A stretch of 57,395 nucleotides of DNA from CAIVAT01 sp964355945 (GTDB lineage: Bacteria > Bacteroidota > Bacteroidia > Bacteroidales > FEN-979), in NCBI GenBank assembly GCA_964355945.1, contig CAYHGE010000012.1:1-57395 (forward strand). Direction: 5' to 3'. The translations under genes and the position numbers were made by a program. The notes beneath the pieces were generated by a model. The model saw nothing but the letters and a program-made list of their open reading frames with translations. It was not told the DNA's origin and ran no database searches. Of the stretch, positions 16,029-24,383 are shown in pieces; the first letter of the stretch is position 1, and the number at the start of each line of letters is the position of its first letter.

Positions 16029-18434
16029 TTGGGGACACTTTTCGAACTTAAACAGGGTGATTCCGGCATGATCACCAAGGTTAAAGGCCGGGGTGCCTTT
16101 CGCAAACGCATTACCGAGATGGGGTTTGTTAAAGGCCGGGAAGTTGCTGTGGTTAAAGCTGCGCCATTGCAGGATCCGGTTCAGTATAAAATCATGGGAT
16201 ACCATGTTTCCCTCAGACAAAGCGAAGCCCAGCTGATTGAAGTTGTTCCGCTTGAAACCGATAACCAGAGCGCAGATTTACCAGCAGGGATTTATAATTA
16301 CAGCGGCACCCTTTCAGAGGAGTCAAAGCGTTTTGAAGATGGGGCACGTGGCAAAATAATCGACATTGCCCTGGTTGGAAACCCCAATTGCGGAAAAACC
16401 ACGCTATTCAATGTTGCATCAGGTTCACACGAAAGAGTCGGGAATTTCAGTGGTGTGACTGTCGACTCCAAGGAGGCTAAATTCAAACATGGCGGATACA
16501 CATTCAACATCACTGACCTTCCTGGAACCTATTCATTAACCGCTTATTCACCTGAAGAGCTTTTTGTAAGAATTCACATCACTGAGAAAGTGCCCGACAT
16601 CGTCGTCAATGTTGTTGACGCCTCAAATCTTGAGCGGAATCTTTATCTCACAACACAGCTTATCGACATGGATATCAGGGTGGTAATTGCCCTGAACATG
16701 TATGATGAACTCGAAAAAACCGGAAACCGTCTTGATTACACGGCACTTGGCAAACTGCTCGGAATTCCAGTCATCCCCACTGTAAGTTCGAAAGGGTTCG
16801 GAATTCCCGAGCTTTTCAACAGGCTTATTGAGGTTTTTGAAGACCGTGATCCGGTTGTACGCCACGTTCACATCAACTATGGCATAGAACTTGAAAGATC
16901 GATCGGTAAAATTCAGGAGGAGATCAGGAAAGATAAATCCCTGACTGATCGGATATCTTCAAGATTTTACAGCATCAAACTCCTGGAAAAAGACGAAGCT
17001 GTTCGTGCCGCCATAAAAACTTCCGGCCAATTTAGCGCCATTCAGCAAATTTCGGAAAAGGAGATCCAGCGACTTGAATTAACCTACAAGGAAGATTCGG
17101 CGACGCTGGCAACAGATGCCAAGTATGGATTTGTTGCAGGCGCTTTAAAAGAAACACTCCAAACGTTTGGAAAGAAAACCCCGAAAAAATCAACAAGCGA
17201 ACGGATCGACTCTCTTCTTACCCACAAAATACTGGGATTCCCGCTCTTTATTCTTTTTCTGTGGTTGATGTTTCAATCGACCTTCACATTTGGTGAAATT
17301 CCAAAACACTTGATTGAACTTGGCGTTTCGTTCATTGGCAGCCAGGTGAGCCAGGCACTTCCTGCCGGACCACTCAAGGACCTGCTCATTGACGGAATCA
17401 TCAATGGCGTTGGAAGCATCATCGTATTTCTGCCCAACATCCTGATCCTGTTTTTCTTTATTTCGCTCATGGAAGATACGGGTTATATGGCCAGGGCAGC
17501 TTTTATCATGGACAAGCTCATGCACAAAATCGGATTGCACGGGCAATCCTTCATTCCGCTGATCATGGGTTTCGGTTGCAACGTACCTGCAATCATGGTC
17601 ACCAGAACACTGAAAGACCGGAACGACCGGTTGCTGACAATGCTCATCAATCCTTTCATGTCCTGCAGTGCACGTTTACCGGTATATATTCTGATTGCCG
17701 GTGCAGTATTTCCAAGCCATGCAGGGTCAGTTATTTTCGGCCTCTATATTACGGGGATAATACTCGCAATTCTCATAAGCCTGATTTTCAAAAGAACATT
17801 ATTCAAAAGCCAGGAAGCTCCCTTTGTGATGGAACTCCCCCCCTATCGCATGCCGACATTTCAGGTAATAATGCAGCACATGTGGGAAAAAGGAAAACAG
17901 TACCTGAGCAAAATGGGAGGGGTGATCCTGATTGCCGTAATCCTGATATGGGCTCTCGAATATTTTCCGGGCGGACATACGGTACCGCCGGATAAACGGT
18001 TGCAACGTTCCTATATCGCAAGTATTGGCAAAACAATGGAGCCAGTCATCGCTCCACTTGGTTTTGACTGGAGGATGGGTGTGAGCCTCATCACAGGGGC
18101 TGCGGCCAAAGAGGTGGTTGTGAGTACAATGGGCGTTCTATTCCGGTCCAACCATTTTCATAAAAATGGCAATCCTGAATCACTCGGAATGCAAATTCAG
18201 CAGGCAACACACCAGGATGGAGCAAGGGTTGGACAAAAACTTTTCACCCCCCTGGCAGGGATCTCATATTTGCTTTTCATTCTTATTTATATGCCTTGTG
18301 TGGCAGTAGTAGCAACAGTCAACCGGGAATCCGGAAGTTGGAAATGGGCACTTTTTCTCATCACCTATACCACTGTTCTTGCCTGGACCTTATCTTTCGC
18401 CGTATTCCAGGTAGGCAGTTTAATCTTATCATGA
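16029..18434 (+). CDS. feoB: Fused FeoA-FeoB ferrous iron transporter
   Basis: 801 residues. Residues 1-75 are a FeoA (SH3-like) domain: LFELKQGDSGMITKVKG and MGYHVSLRQSEAQLIEV. The FeoB G domain follows with GNPNCGKTT (117-125), GVTV (142-145), DLPG (163-166) and NMYD (223-226), then a helical spacer and the membrane permease with two Gate motifs (MGFGCNVPAIMVTRTL and a second in the C-terminal half). It imports Fe2+ across the inner membrane. The start is a TTG at 16029, immediately after an in-frame TAA; the next ATG (16068) would cut into the FeoA domain, so TTG is preferred. It is followed by a small FeoB-associated gene. Confidence 0.95.
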   Translation: MGTLFELKQGDSGMITKVKGRGAFRKRITEMGFVKGREVAVVKAAPLQDPVQYKIMGYHVSLRQSEAQLIEVVPLETDNQSADLPAGIYNYSGTLSEESKRFEDGARGKIIDIALVGNPNCGKTTLFNVASGSHERVGNFSGVTVDSKEAKFKHGGYTFNITDLPGTYSLTAYSPEELFVRIHITEKVPDIVVNVVDASNLERNLYLTTQLIDMDIRVVIALNMYDELEKTGNRLDYTALGKLLGIPVIPTVSSKGFGIPELFNRLIEVFEDRDPVVRHVHINYGIELERSIGKIQEEIRKDKSLTDRISSRFYSIKLLEKDEAVRAAIKTSGQFSAIQQISEKEIQRLELTYKEDSATLATDAKYGFVAGALKETLQTFGKKTPKKSTSERIDSLLTHKILGFPLFILFLWLMFQSTFTFGEIPKHLIELGVSFIGSQVSQALPAGPLKDLLIDGIINGVGSIIVFLPNILILFFFISLMEDTGYMARAAFIMDKLMHKIGLHGQSFIPLIMGFGCNVPAIMVTRTLKDRNDRLLTMLINPFMSCSARLPVYILIAGAVFPSHAGSVIFGLYITGIILAILISLIFKRTLFKSQEAPFVMELPPYRMPTFQVIMQHMWEKGKQYLSKMGGVILIAVILIWALEYFPGGHTVPPDKRLQRSYIASIGKTMEPVIAPLGFDWRMGVSLITGAAAKEVVVSTMGVLFRSNHFHKNGNPESLGMQIQQATHQDGARVGQKLFTPLAGISYLLFILIYMPCVAVVATVNRESGSWKWALFLITYTTVLAWTLSFAVFQVGSLILS

Positions 18435-18435
18435 A

Positions 18436-18594
18436 ATGTTTTGGCAATTTCTCATCGTAGGCATCATCGTTTTTTCAGCACTGGCTTTGACCACTGTTCG
18501 TCTTGTCAGCTTTTTCAAAGCCCCTGCCTCAAAATGCCACGGGTGCAGTGGCTGCAAACTTGAGGAACTAAAACTGCAAAGACATCAGAGTTGA
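18436..18594 (+). CDS. FeoB-associated Cys-rich membrane protein
   Basis: 52-residue product starting 2 bp after the feoB stop: one membrane helix (about 4-24) and a cysteine cluster KCHGCSGCK, then a short charged tail. This is the FeoB-associated Cys-rich membrane protein family, a FeoC substitute found beside feoB in many bacteria; it may bind iron or sense redox state. The context and motif make this call firm despite the small size. Confidence 0.88.
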   Translation: MFWQFLIVGIIVFSALALTTVRLVSFFKAPASKCHGCSGCKLEELKLQRHQS

Positions 18595-18631
18595 CATCCT
18601 TCCGCTTGTCCCCCCGTCCGCCTTTTTCTTT

Positions 18632-18639
18632 TACCTTTG
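18632..18639 (+). promoter_or_regulatory. Putative -7 element for the NlpC/P60 gene
   Basis: TACCTTTG fits TAnnTTTG. A longer TTG start at 18637 would lie inside it, so the ATG at 18658 is the true start. Confidence 0.55.
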
Positions 18640-18657
18640 CCATCTAATTCAAATGTC

Positions 18658-19476
18658 ATGAAATACGGAATTTGCCTGCACAGTGTGATCCCGGTCAGAG
18701 CCGAGCCCTCACACAAATCTGAATTGGTTACGCAGGTTTTGTTTGGTGAGCTTTACTTTATTACGTTGAAAGAGGACTCCTGGTGTAAGATCAAACTCAC
18801 ATTTGACGGTTATGAAGGATGGATTAATCTTCTCCAGGTTAACCTCATTGATGAGGCTGAATATATACGACTGGATAAATCAGAAACATCTGTAACCATT
18901 GACCTGGTTCAACTCCTCTCTTATGAAACCGAGCGAACCATGGTTCCACTGGTTCTCGGGAGCTCGCTACCGGCATTTGAAGAATCAAGAGTCCGCGTGG
19001 CCCAGCTTGTTTTTTTTTACGACGGACTGGTTTCAGGCTCCAGACTTTCTGATAAAACTTCACCAGGTCAAAAAAGTATTCAGGAAATCAGGCAGCAACT
19101 GATTGAGGAGGCCAGCCTTTACATGAATGCGCCTTACCTTTGGGGAGGGAGAACACCCTTTGGAATTGATTGTTCGGGGTTCGTTCAAATGGTTTATAAG
19201 CTGCAGGGGATGAAGCTACTGCGGGATGCATCACAGCAGGCGACTCTGGGAGAAGTTGTAAGTCTGATTGATGAAGCGGAATCGGGTGACCTTGCTTTCT
19301 TTGATGATGCAGAAGGGAACATTATTCATGTTGGCATGCTCATCGATCGTCAGCGCATCATTCATTGTTCAGGAAAAGTAAAAATCAACAACCTTGACCA
19401 CGAAGGAATCTACGATGCAAATCTCCAAAAATACACACATAAGCTGCGGCTGATCAAGAGGATAATCCTCGACTAA
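18658..19476 (+). CDS. NlpC/P60 cysteine peptidase with SH3 domain
   Basis: 272 residues. The N-terminal half has a bacterial SH3-like region (about 5-75: VIPVRAEPSHKSELVTQVLFGE, then WINLLQVN), the C-terminal half an NlpC/P60 domain with Cys172 in DCSGFVQMVY, His224 in HVGML and a third polar residue His236 in IIHCSG. No signal peptide is visible, which fits the cytoplasmic gamma-D-glutamyl-diamino acid endopeptidases (dipeptidyl-peptidase VI/YkfC type) that process recycled peptidoglycan peptides. Substrate specificity is inferred from the family. Its stop codon overlaps the stop of the convergent barrel gene. Confidence 0.88.
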   Translation: MKYGICLHSVIPVRAEPSHKSELVTQVLFGELYFITLKEDSWCKIKLTFDGYEGWINLLQVNLIDEAEYIRLDKSETSVTIDLVQLLSYETERTMVPLVLGSSLPAFEESRVRVAQLVFFYDGLVSGSRLSDKTSPGQKSIQEIRQQLIEEASLYMNAPYLWGGRTPFGIDCSGFVQMVYKLQGMKLLRDASQQATLGEVVSLIDEAESGDLAFFDDAEGNIIHVGMLIDRQRIIHCSGKVKINNLDHEGIYDANLQKYTHKLRLIKRIILD

Positions 19477-20162
19477 AAAGTCTCCACACCTGATTGCTTT
19501 TTTGGTCCTTTTGAAATCTTTTCCTGATTGAACACCCATGTTAGCCGGATGCTGATCACGTTGTTGTATTGTTGCTGGATACTCTGTACTCTTGGATAGC
19601 TATATGGGACTTCTACAGTTACCTGCCTGTTGCTCATCAATGAATACTGATACCTTAAATTAGCCCACAGTTTACTCCATAAACGAATTTGAAAATCGCC
19701 TATGATAGAAAAATCGTAATTGGACAGATCAGATTTTTCAACATATACACTATTATAAAAGCTGTTCGATGTTTCTTTGTAATTGATCAACTGTCCGTAT
19801 GAAAAGCCGACTCCGCCAGAAACCAATTTCTTATCGGTATAGTGAATCAGAACCGGTATTTCTGCATAATCCTGAACCAATTTGTATGTTGTTGAATCAA
19901 CTGCCCCGCGGTGATAGCTTCCTTTCTGACTATAAAGCAACTCCATGCTCACCGACCAGTTCTTCTTTTTGCCAAAAGGTACCGCGACCATCGGACCAAC
20001 ATTGAGGCCGATTTTATGGAAACCAAAAAAATCATCACCATCCACTTGTGTGAGGTTCATTCCAAAACTCACTGCACCAAGAATTCTTTGTGCATTGGCC
20101 TCAGTAGAATAAAGCATTGTGGTGATGAACAGCAGCAGAAGAAAAAAGAGGCGCTTTAACAT
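19473..20162 (-). CDS. Outer-membrane beta-barrel protein (PorT-like family)
   Basis: 229 residues with a signal peptide (ending ANAQ) and alternating amphipathic strands (GLNVGPMVAVPFGKKKNWSVSMELLYSQKGSY, GGVGFSYGQLINY, FQIRLWSKLWANLRYQYSL, NNVISIRLTWVF) typical of the small outer-membrane barrels grouped with PorT in Bacteroidota. Specific function unknown; it need not be PorT itself. It begins 73 bp after tex on the same strand and could be the last gene of that operon. Confidence 0.75.
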   Translation of the reverse strand: MLKRLFFLLLLFITTMLYSTEANAQRILGAVSFGMNLTQVDGDDFFGFHKIGLNVGPMVAVPFGKKKNWSVSMELLYSQKGSYHRGAVDSTTYKLVQDYAEIPVLIHYTDKKLVSGGVGFSYGQLINYKETSNSFYNSVYVEKSDLSNYDFSIIGDFQIRLWSKLWANLRYQYSLMSNRQVTVEVPYSYPRVQSIQQQYNNVISIRLTWVFNQEKISKGPKKQSGVETF

Positions 20163-20235
20163 TTCTCAGAGCAGTGAACAGTGAATTTTAACATGGTTGT
20201 ATTGGTAACGTAGCGTGAACTAAATTATTTAACGG

Positions 20236-22389
20236 CTAAACCGCCGGCTTAGTATGCTGGCCTTTCATTGTCAGTTGTATCCTTTTGCGGTCCGTATCAA
20301 CCTCCAGCACCTCAACCATCACCTTTTGATTCAGCTTCACCACATCATTAGGGTCTTTCACAAAGCGATCAGCGAGTTGACTGATGTGGACCAGACCATC
20401 CTGATGTACTCCAAGGTCAACAAACACGCCAAAATTTGTAATATTGGTTATAATTCCCGGCAACTTCATACCGACGCGTAAGTCATTGACAGAATGGATG
20501 TGCTTGTCAAATTCGAACATTTCAAACTGCTGGCGGGGATCCCGCCCCGGCTTTGCAAGCTCCAGCATGATATCCTGTAATGTCGGCATCCCGACTTTTT
20601 CGCTTGTGAATTCGTCCAGTTGAATTTTTGACCTCAATTCAGGTTTAGAAATCAGTTCATCAACAGTGCAATTTAGTCTCCTGGCCATCTGATCCACTAC
20701 TGCATAGCTCTCCGGATGGACTGAACTCCGGTCGAGCGGATTCTTTGCGTCGCGGATACGTAAAAAACCGGCAGCCTGCTCAAAGGCTTTGTCACCAAAA
20801 CGGGTTACCTTTTTAAACTCCGTACGTGATTTGAAAGGCCCGTGCTCATTGCGATGGGTGATGATATTCTTTGCAAGGGCTGGTCCAAGTCCTGAAACGT
20901 AGGTCAGAAGCTCTTCACTGGCTGTATTGACCTCCACCCCTACTTTGTTCACACAGCTTACTACTGTATCCTCCAGGCTCTTCATCAGGGCATTTTGGTC
21001 CACATCATGCTGGTACTGACCCACCCCGATGGATTTTGGTTCAATTTTCACCAGTTCAGCCAGGGGATCCATCAATCGTCGTCCAATGGAAACCGACCCT
21101 CTCACTGTAACATCATAATCGGGAAATTCCTTGCGAGCCACAGCAGATGCTGAATAAACTGAGGCCCCGCTCTCATTAACTGCCAAAGCAATGACATCAC
21201 GATCGAATGGTATCGACTTAATAAGTCGCTCGGTTTCTCTGCCGGCTGTTCCGTTACCAATCGCAATGGCTTCTATTTTGTATGCATTCACAAGGCTTTT
21301 TATCTTATGGATCGCCTCCTTTACTTCATTTTGGGGAGGGTGCGGATAAATTGTCTCATTGTGGACGAGCTTACCCTGACGGTCCAGGCAAACCACTTTA
21401 CAACCCGAACGAAAACCGGGATCGATTGCCAGTACATTCTTCTGGCCGAGCGGCGGGGCCAGCAAAAGTTGTCTCATGTTTTCAGCGAACACCCTGATGG
21501 CTTCCGCATCAGCCTTCTCCTTGGCCCATTGACGCATCTCTGTTTCAATGGATGGGAAAAGCAGTCTTTTGCATCCATCGGCAATGGCTTCTTTCACCAA
21601 AACAGTTGAAGCATTATTTCCTTTCACATAAATCCGTTCAAGGAGCTCATGGGCATGGTCCTCATCAACTGTTACAGAAATTCTTAAAAAGCCCTCATTT
21701 TCACCTCTGAACATTGCAAGGAGCCGATGAGAAGGTGCCTTGTGAAGCGGTTCGTTGTAGTCGAAATACATCTGGAAATTAACCCCCTCCTCAGTCTTGC
21801 CTTTGACGACTTTGGCCAAAACAACCGATTCCTTTTGGAAGAGATTCCGGATGCGTTTCCTGGCAAAGCTATCCTCATTGATTTTTTCGGCGAGGATGTC
21901 GCTGGCACCCTGGATTGCTTCTTCCACAGAGTTGACGCCCTTTTCAAGATCGATGAAATTCCCTGCCCTCCGCACGATGTCGTCGTAATGCTGAGAGAAG
22001 ATCATATTGGCCAATGGTTCCAGCCCTTTTTCACGGGCAATGCTGGCACGCGTTTTCCGCTTTGGTTTATATGGAAGGTAAATATCTTCCAATTCCGCCA
22101 TGGTTAAGGTATTGATGACCGCGGCCTCGAGCTCGGGAGTGAGTTTTTCCTGCTCCCGGAGTGACTTCAGAATGGCAGCCCTTCGTGAATCAAGTTCTTT
22201 TAACTGCTCAAGCCGATCCCGTACCTGGGCAATCACCACTTCATCCATGGAGCCGGTCATCTCTTTCCGGTATCTGGCTATGAATGGAATTGTTGCACCG
22301 CTTTCCAGCAGGTTGATTGTGTTCTGTATAGCACCGACGGGCTGTTTAAGCTCACCGGCAATGATTTGTGTATAGATTTCCTGTATCAT
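20236..22389 (-). CDS. tex: Tex-family RNA-binding transcription accessory protein
   Basis: 717 residues with the full Tex layout: helical N-terminal domain (ATIPFIARYRKEMTGSMDEV; LEDIYLPYKPKRKTRASIAREKGLEPLA), YqgF/RNase H-like domain (VLAIDPGFRSGCKVVCLD, IAIGNGTAGRETE), helix-hairpin-helix repeats (LTYVSGLGPALAKNIITHRNEHGPF) and a C-terminal S1 domain (GIITNITNFGVFVDLGVHQDGLVHISQL). It binds nucleic acid and associates with transcription. The ATG overlaps the stop of the T9SS type B gene by 4 bp, so it is the fourth gene of an operon whose first three genes encode exported proteins, an unusual setting for a cytoplasmic housekeeping factor. Confidence 0.95.
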   Translation of the reverse strand: MIQEIYTQIIAGELKQPVGAIQNTINLLESGATIPFIARYRKEMTGSMDEVVIAQVRDRLEQLKELDSRRAAILKSLREQEKLTPELEAAVINTLTMAELEDIYLPYKPKRKTRASIAREKGLEPLANMIFSQHYDDIVRRAGNFIDLEKGVNSVEEAIQGASDILAEKINEDSFARKRIRNLFQKESVVLAKVVKGKTEEGVNFQMYFDYNEPLHKAPSHRLLAMFRGENEGFLRISVTVDEDHAHELLERIYVKGNNASTVLVKEAIADGCKRLLFPSIETEMRQWAKEKADAEAIRVFAENMRQLLLAPPLGQKNVLAIDPGFRSGCKVVCLDRQGKLVHNETIYPHPPQNEVKEAIHKIKSLVNAYKIEAIAIGNGTAGRETERLIKSIPFDRDVIALAVNESGASVYSASAVARKEFPDYDVTVRGSVSIGRRLMDPLAELVKIEPKSIGVGQYQHDVDQNALMKSLEDTVVSCVNKVGVEVNTASEELLTYVSGLGPALAKNIITHRNEHGPFKSRTEFKKVTRFGDKAFEQAAGFLRIRDAKNPLDRSSVHPESYAVVDQMARRLNCTVDELISKPELRSKIQLDEFTSEKVGMPTLQDIMLELAKPGRDPRQQFEMFEFDKHIHSVNDLRVGMKLPGIITNITNFGVFVDLGVHQDGLVHISQLADRFVKDPNDVVKLNQKVMVEVLEVDTDRKRIQLTMKGQHTKPAV

Positions 22390-24383
22390 CTTACGATTGT
22401 CACGGTACCTTTAAATACGATATCGCCTGTGGTGATAATATCTTGTCCGAGAAAACTGATTTTCACGATCCAGACATAGGATTCAGGTAGGCAGTATATT
22501 CCTCCAACCATTCCATCCCACCCTTTATCGACATTGTCTGATTCAAAAACCAGCTGTCCCCAACGATCATAAACCACCATGTTAAAGTTGATGTTCTTAT
22601 ATAAACCAGTAACGCGGAAGATGTCGTTTACACCATCTCCATTTGGCGTAAACGCATTCGGGATGAAGTAATTAAAAACCTTAACAAAGGTTGTATCTGA
22701 ATTAAAACAGCAATGAATATCCTTTACCTTAGCCCAGTATGATCCCTGGTTTTCGACATTGATAATGGAATCGTTTGAACCTGTTGACCAAAGATATTCC
22801 GTAAATCCTCCTCCGGCATGAAGGTTAATGGTCGAGCCGGAATATAATAAAATGGTATCTCCAAGGTTGATGACTGGAAGCGCGTAACTGGTTACTTTTA
22901 TAGAGTCGGTGAAAGACACTCCGTTGAAATTCTCAGTAAGTTTTACCCAATAGGAACCCGGATTTGCGTACGGATACGTTGGTGTAGGCGAACCGGAGGT
23001 TCCTCCATCACCAAAATTCCAGGTTACGGAGTCGATATTGGCATTGTTGGTAATGTGAAATTGGGTAGCATCCCCATGGCATACACTGTCCCAGGTGAAT
23101 GCAGGCACATTCAGGTAACTCTGAACAAAGTTTGGCAGACTGTAAACACTTTTCCGTCCAAGGATATCGAACCTGCTGTCGGCAATATTGTTCAAGGAAT
23201 TGAAATTACAGGCAGTTCCCGGACGGTTTGGATTATAAATCACATCCAATGAATCTCTTTTCGACGCCAGGCTGTTGGTTCGGGATAAATAGATCCGCCC
23301 GTCAGGTGCCAATTGTAAGGCATTCATCCGAACACCTGCGACTGAGTCAACAATTACCGGATTGTTAAAGACTCCTGAAAGGTCAAACTGATAAATACAT
23401 GTAGGCTTCTGGGGAATTGATATTCCGAGATAAACGAGTACAGTTGCGTATAATTTTTTACTGTCCGGGGAAAATTCAATGCCATACGGACTGATTGCAG
23501 GTTTTGTTACAACATAAGATTTAGGATTTGTAATAACTCCTGTTGCATTATTAAAATCGAACAGCTCTACCAATTTATCGTCAGGAATGGCAAGTGCAAT
23601 TTTGCTGCCATCCGGGGAGCATTTCATGTAACCGACAGCATTATTTTTTCCGATTTCAGTGCCATGTGCTGAATGAACCGAACCTACTGCAGACACTACG
23701 GGAGAAGCAATTCCGGAATTTGTGACGAGATAGGCGTAAAACTCATTTGATTCCCATTTATGAACAATGACCCAAATCCCCTTTTGATCACGGCTGGCTA
23801 CTGCAGTTATTTTCTGGCAGACAGGTGTCAGAAGTTGTTTATTAAGTGCAGATGACATTGCATCTCCTGAATCACTCCGCAACTTCAAGTCAATGATTGT
23901 ATAGGTCAGACCTTTAGAGGTATATTTGGTTGGATCATTCTTATCATAGCTTATAATGTCTATGGTAAAGATATAATTCAGTGACTCAGCCCCCGGCCAT
24001 GGTACGATGATGCAGGGTTGTGTAACACCCGGATTTCCATCCAGACCTGTTGCGTTTGGCATGATGGAGAAAGTATGATCAATCACAGTCCTGCCGTTGG
24101 TATAGAACAGGAAGTTACCCATGCTGTCGCATATAGAGGCAGTTGCCTGCATGGCATTAATAACATTCTGATTGGCAAGTGCAGTTGCGGTACCTGTCCG
24201 AAAATCAATCCCGGCCTTTTCACCAAAGTACCAAACCTCTGCCTGCTTTTGTGATCTGGGACAATTACTTTTATACCAGGTTGTTTGCCCATGGGAAACA
24301 AAGACCAAAAGGAGTAACAGAAAAGACAAGAAGCATTGCCCTAACCATGCAGCCGCAAGTTTATTAATTCTCTTTTTCGGCAC
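22386..24383 (-). CDS. Secreted PKD protein with type B (CHU_C) T9SS sorting domain
   Basis: 665 residues starting with GTG at 24383, whose G is shared with the preceding TAG stop (TAGTG). After a signal peptide there is a beta-propeller-like region (VWYFGEKAGIDF, GYMKCSPDGSKIALAI, IEFSPDSKKLYATV, LQLAPDGRIYLS), a PKD domain (SVTWNFGDGGTSGSPTPTY) and a terminal gliding-motility/CHU_C domain (IPNAFTPNGDGVNDIF, VYDRWGQLVFES, GWDG). The CHU_C domain is the type B signal for T9SS export. Propeller plus PKD architectures suggest an adhesin or matrix protein. It is the third gene of the tex operon. Confidence 0.88.
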   Translation of the reverse strand: MPKKRINKLAAAWLGQCFLSFLLLLLVFVSHGQTTWYKSNCPRSQKQAEVWYFGEKAGIDFRTGTATALANQNVINAMQATASICDSMGNFLFYTNGRTVIDHTFSIMPNATGLDGNPGVTQPCIIVPWPGAESLNYIFTIDIISYDKNDPTKYTSKGLTYTIIDLKLRSDSGDAMSSALNKQLLTPVCQKITAVASRDQKGIWVIVHKWESNEFYAYLVTNSGIASPVVSAVGSVHSAHGTEIGKNNAVGYMKCSPDGSKIALAIPDDKLVELFDFNNATGVITNPKSYVVTKPAISPYGIEFSPDSKKLYATVLVYLGISIPQKPTCIYQFDLSGVFNNPVIVDSVAGVRMNALQLAPDGRIYLSRTNSLASKRDSLDVIYNPNRPGTACNFNSLNNIADSRFDILGRKSVYSLPNFVQSYLNVPAFTWDSVCHGDATQFHITNNANIDSVTWNFGDGGTSGSPTPTYPYANPGSYWVKLTENFNGVSFTDSIKVTSYALPVINLGDTILLYSGSTINLHAGGGFTEYLWSTGSNDSIINVENQGSYWAKVKDIHCCFNSDTTFVKVFNYFIPNAFTPNGDGVNDIFRVTGLYKNINFNMVVYDRWGQLVFESDNVDKGWDGMVGGIYCLPESYVWIVKISFLGQDIITTGDIVFKGTVTIVR

